A stretch of DNA of 5,045 nucleotides. Source: an uncultured Fimbriimonadales bacterium. GTDB lineage: Bacteria; Armatimonadota; Fimbriimonadia; Fimbriimonadales; GBS-DC. The stretch is taken from contig CALGZO010000099.1 of assembly GCA_937934465.1 (NCBI GenBank), positions 1 through 5,045 of the forward strand. Reading direction: 5' to 3'. Made by a program: the position numbers and the translations under genes. Shown here piece after piece: positions 4,715 to 5,045 of the stretch. Every line of letters begins with the position of its first letter. The stretch's first letter is position 1. Under the pieces are notes generated by a model. That model was not told the DNA's origin and made no database searches. It worked only from the letters and a program-made list of their open reading frames with translations.

Positions 4715-5045
4715 GTGGCTTGGACAGTCCTGTCCAAGCGCAGGCGCGACGACATTCTTGTCGTCGCAGCATCTGTTGGCGAGACGCCGACGCTACAAGT
4801 GGCTTGGACTTCAGTCCAAGCACAGGTGCGACGACATTCTTGTCGTCGCAGCATCTGTTGGCGGGACGCCGACGCTACGAGTGGCTTGGACTTCAGTCCA
4901 AGCGCAGGTGCGACGACATTCGTGTCGTCGCAGCATCTGTTGGCAAGACGCCGACGCTACAAGTGGCTTGGACATTCCTGTCCAAGCGCAGGTGCGACGA
5001 CATTCGTGTCGTCGCAGCATCTGTTGGCGAGGACGCCAACGCTAC
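4603..5045. repeat. Tandem array of five ~82-bp units, each with three palindromes (continues past the window)
   Basis: Units start with GTGGCTTGGAC at 4603, 4715, 4799, 4881 and 4963, with lengths of 112, 84, 82, 82 and at least 83. Each holds palindrome A (CTTGGAC-TTCA-GTCCAAG, or CTTGGACA-NTCC-TGTCCAAG in units 2 and 5). Next comes palindrome B (GCGACGACA-TTCT or TTCG-TGTCGTCGC, a 9-bp stem). Palindrome C is GTTGGCG, a 3-4 nt loop, then CGCCGAC or CGCCAAC. In unit 3 these lie at 4803-4820, 4828-4849 and 4857-4873. The differences fall mostly in loops or keep pairing. There are no spacers, no transposase and no credible coding frame, since 82 is not a multiple of three. It may be a REP/BIME-like mobile palindromic repeat, a family of structured RNAs, or a protein or nucleoid binding array. 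It fills the whole region upstream of the oxidoreductase gene. Confidence 0.9.

Noticed and set aside
4615..5020. Two minus-strand open frames within the repeat array (79 and 69 residues)
   Set aside because: They are translations of the tandem repeat. The 82-bp period shifts frame each unit, and there is no ribosome binding site or domain.
4603..5045. CRISPR array
   Set aside because: The units repeat over their whole length with no unique spacers, and no cas gene is present in the window.

Overview
The window is GC-rich bacterial DNA. It carries the 3' end of one gene, five complete protein-coding genes, and a palindromic tandem repeat array that runs off the right edge. The taxon is not certain. 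Gene content, high GC and intergenic hairpin repeats would fit a deep-branching, possibly thermophilic diderm such as Armatimonadota. Acidobacteriota is an alternative, raised by a possible NAD+-I-like leader RNA. No marker here settles this.

Left part, plus strand (1-717): the last 37 codons of asparaginyl-tRNA synthetase (asnS), then, 12 bases later, a small lipoprotein with PEGA-like and bacterial Ig-like regions. Its ribosome binding site overlaps the asnS stop, so the two are probably co-transcribed.

Middle, minus strand (714-3247, read right to left): nadA (quinolinate synthase), a 69-residue Trm112-like zinc-ribbon protein whose ATG overlaps the nadA stop (TAATG), and 42 bases further a soluble protein with a receiver domain fused to a histidine kinase. 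The kinase stop codon interlocks with the stop of the convergent lipoprotein gene. A perfect TATAAT lies upstream of nadA. The predicted leader of about 73 nt folds into a 10-bp stem, a one-sided 8-nt bulge (ACAUCCCC), and a short GC hairpin just before the Shine-Dalgarno. From memory this resembles one domain of the NAD+-I (nadA motif) riboswitch. It is the most interesting regulatory candidate in the window.

Right part, minus strand (3422-4600): a complete Gfo/Idh/MocA-family NAD(P)-dependent oxidoreductase with a very strong Shine-Dalgarno. It is separated from nadA by a 12-bp hairpin that may end its transcript.

Right edge (4603-5045): five units of an approximately 82-bp tandem repeat, each carrying three palindromes. 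Changes between units mostly preserve pairing. The array abuts the oxidoreductase ribosome binding site, so that gene's promoter must lie inside or beyond the array. No tRNA, rRNA, CRISPR or transposase is visible.
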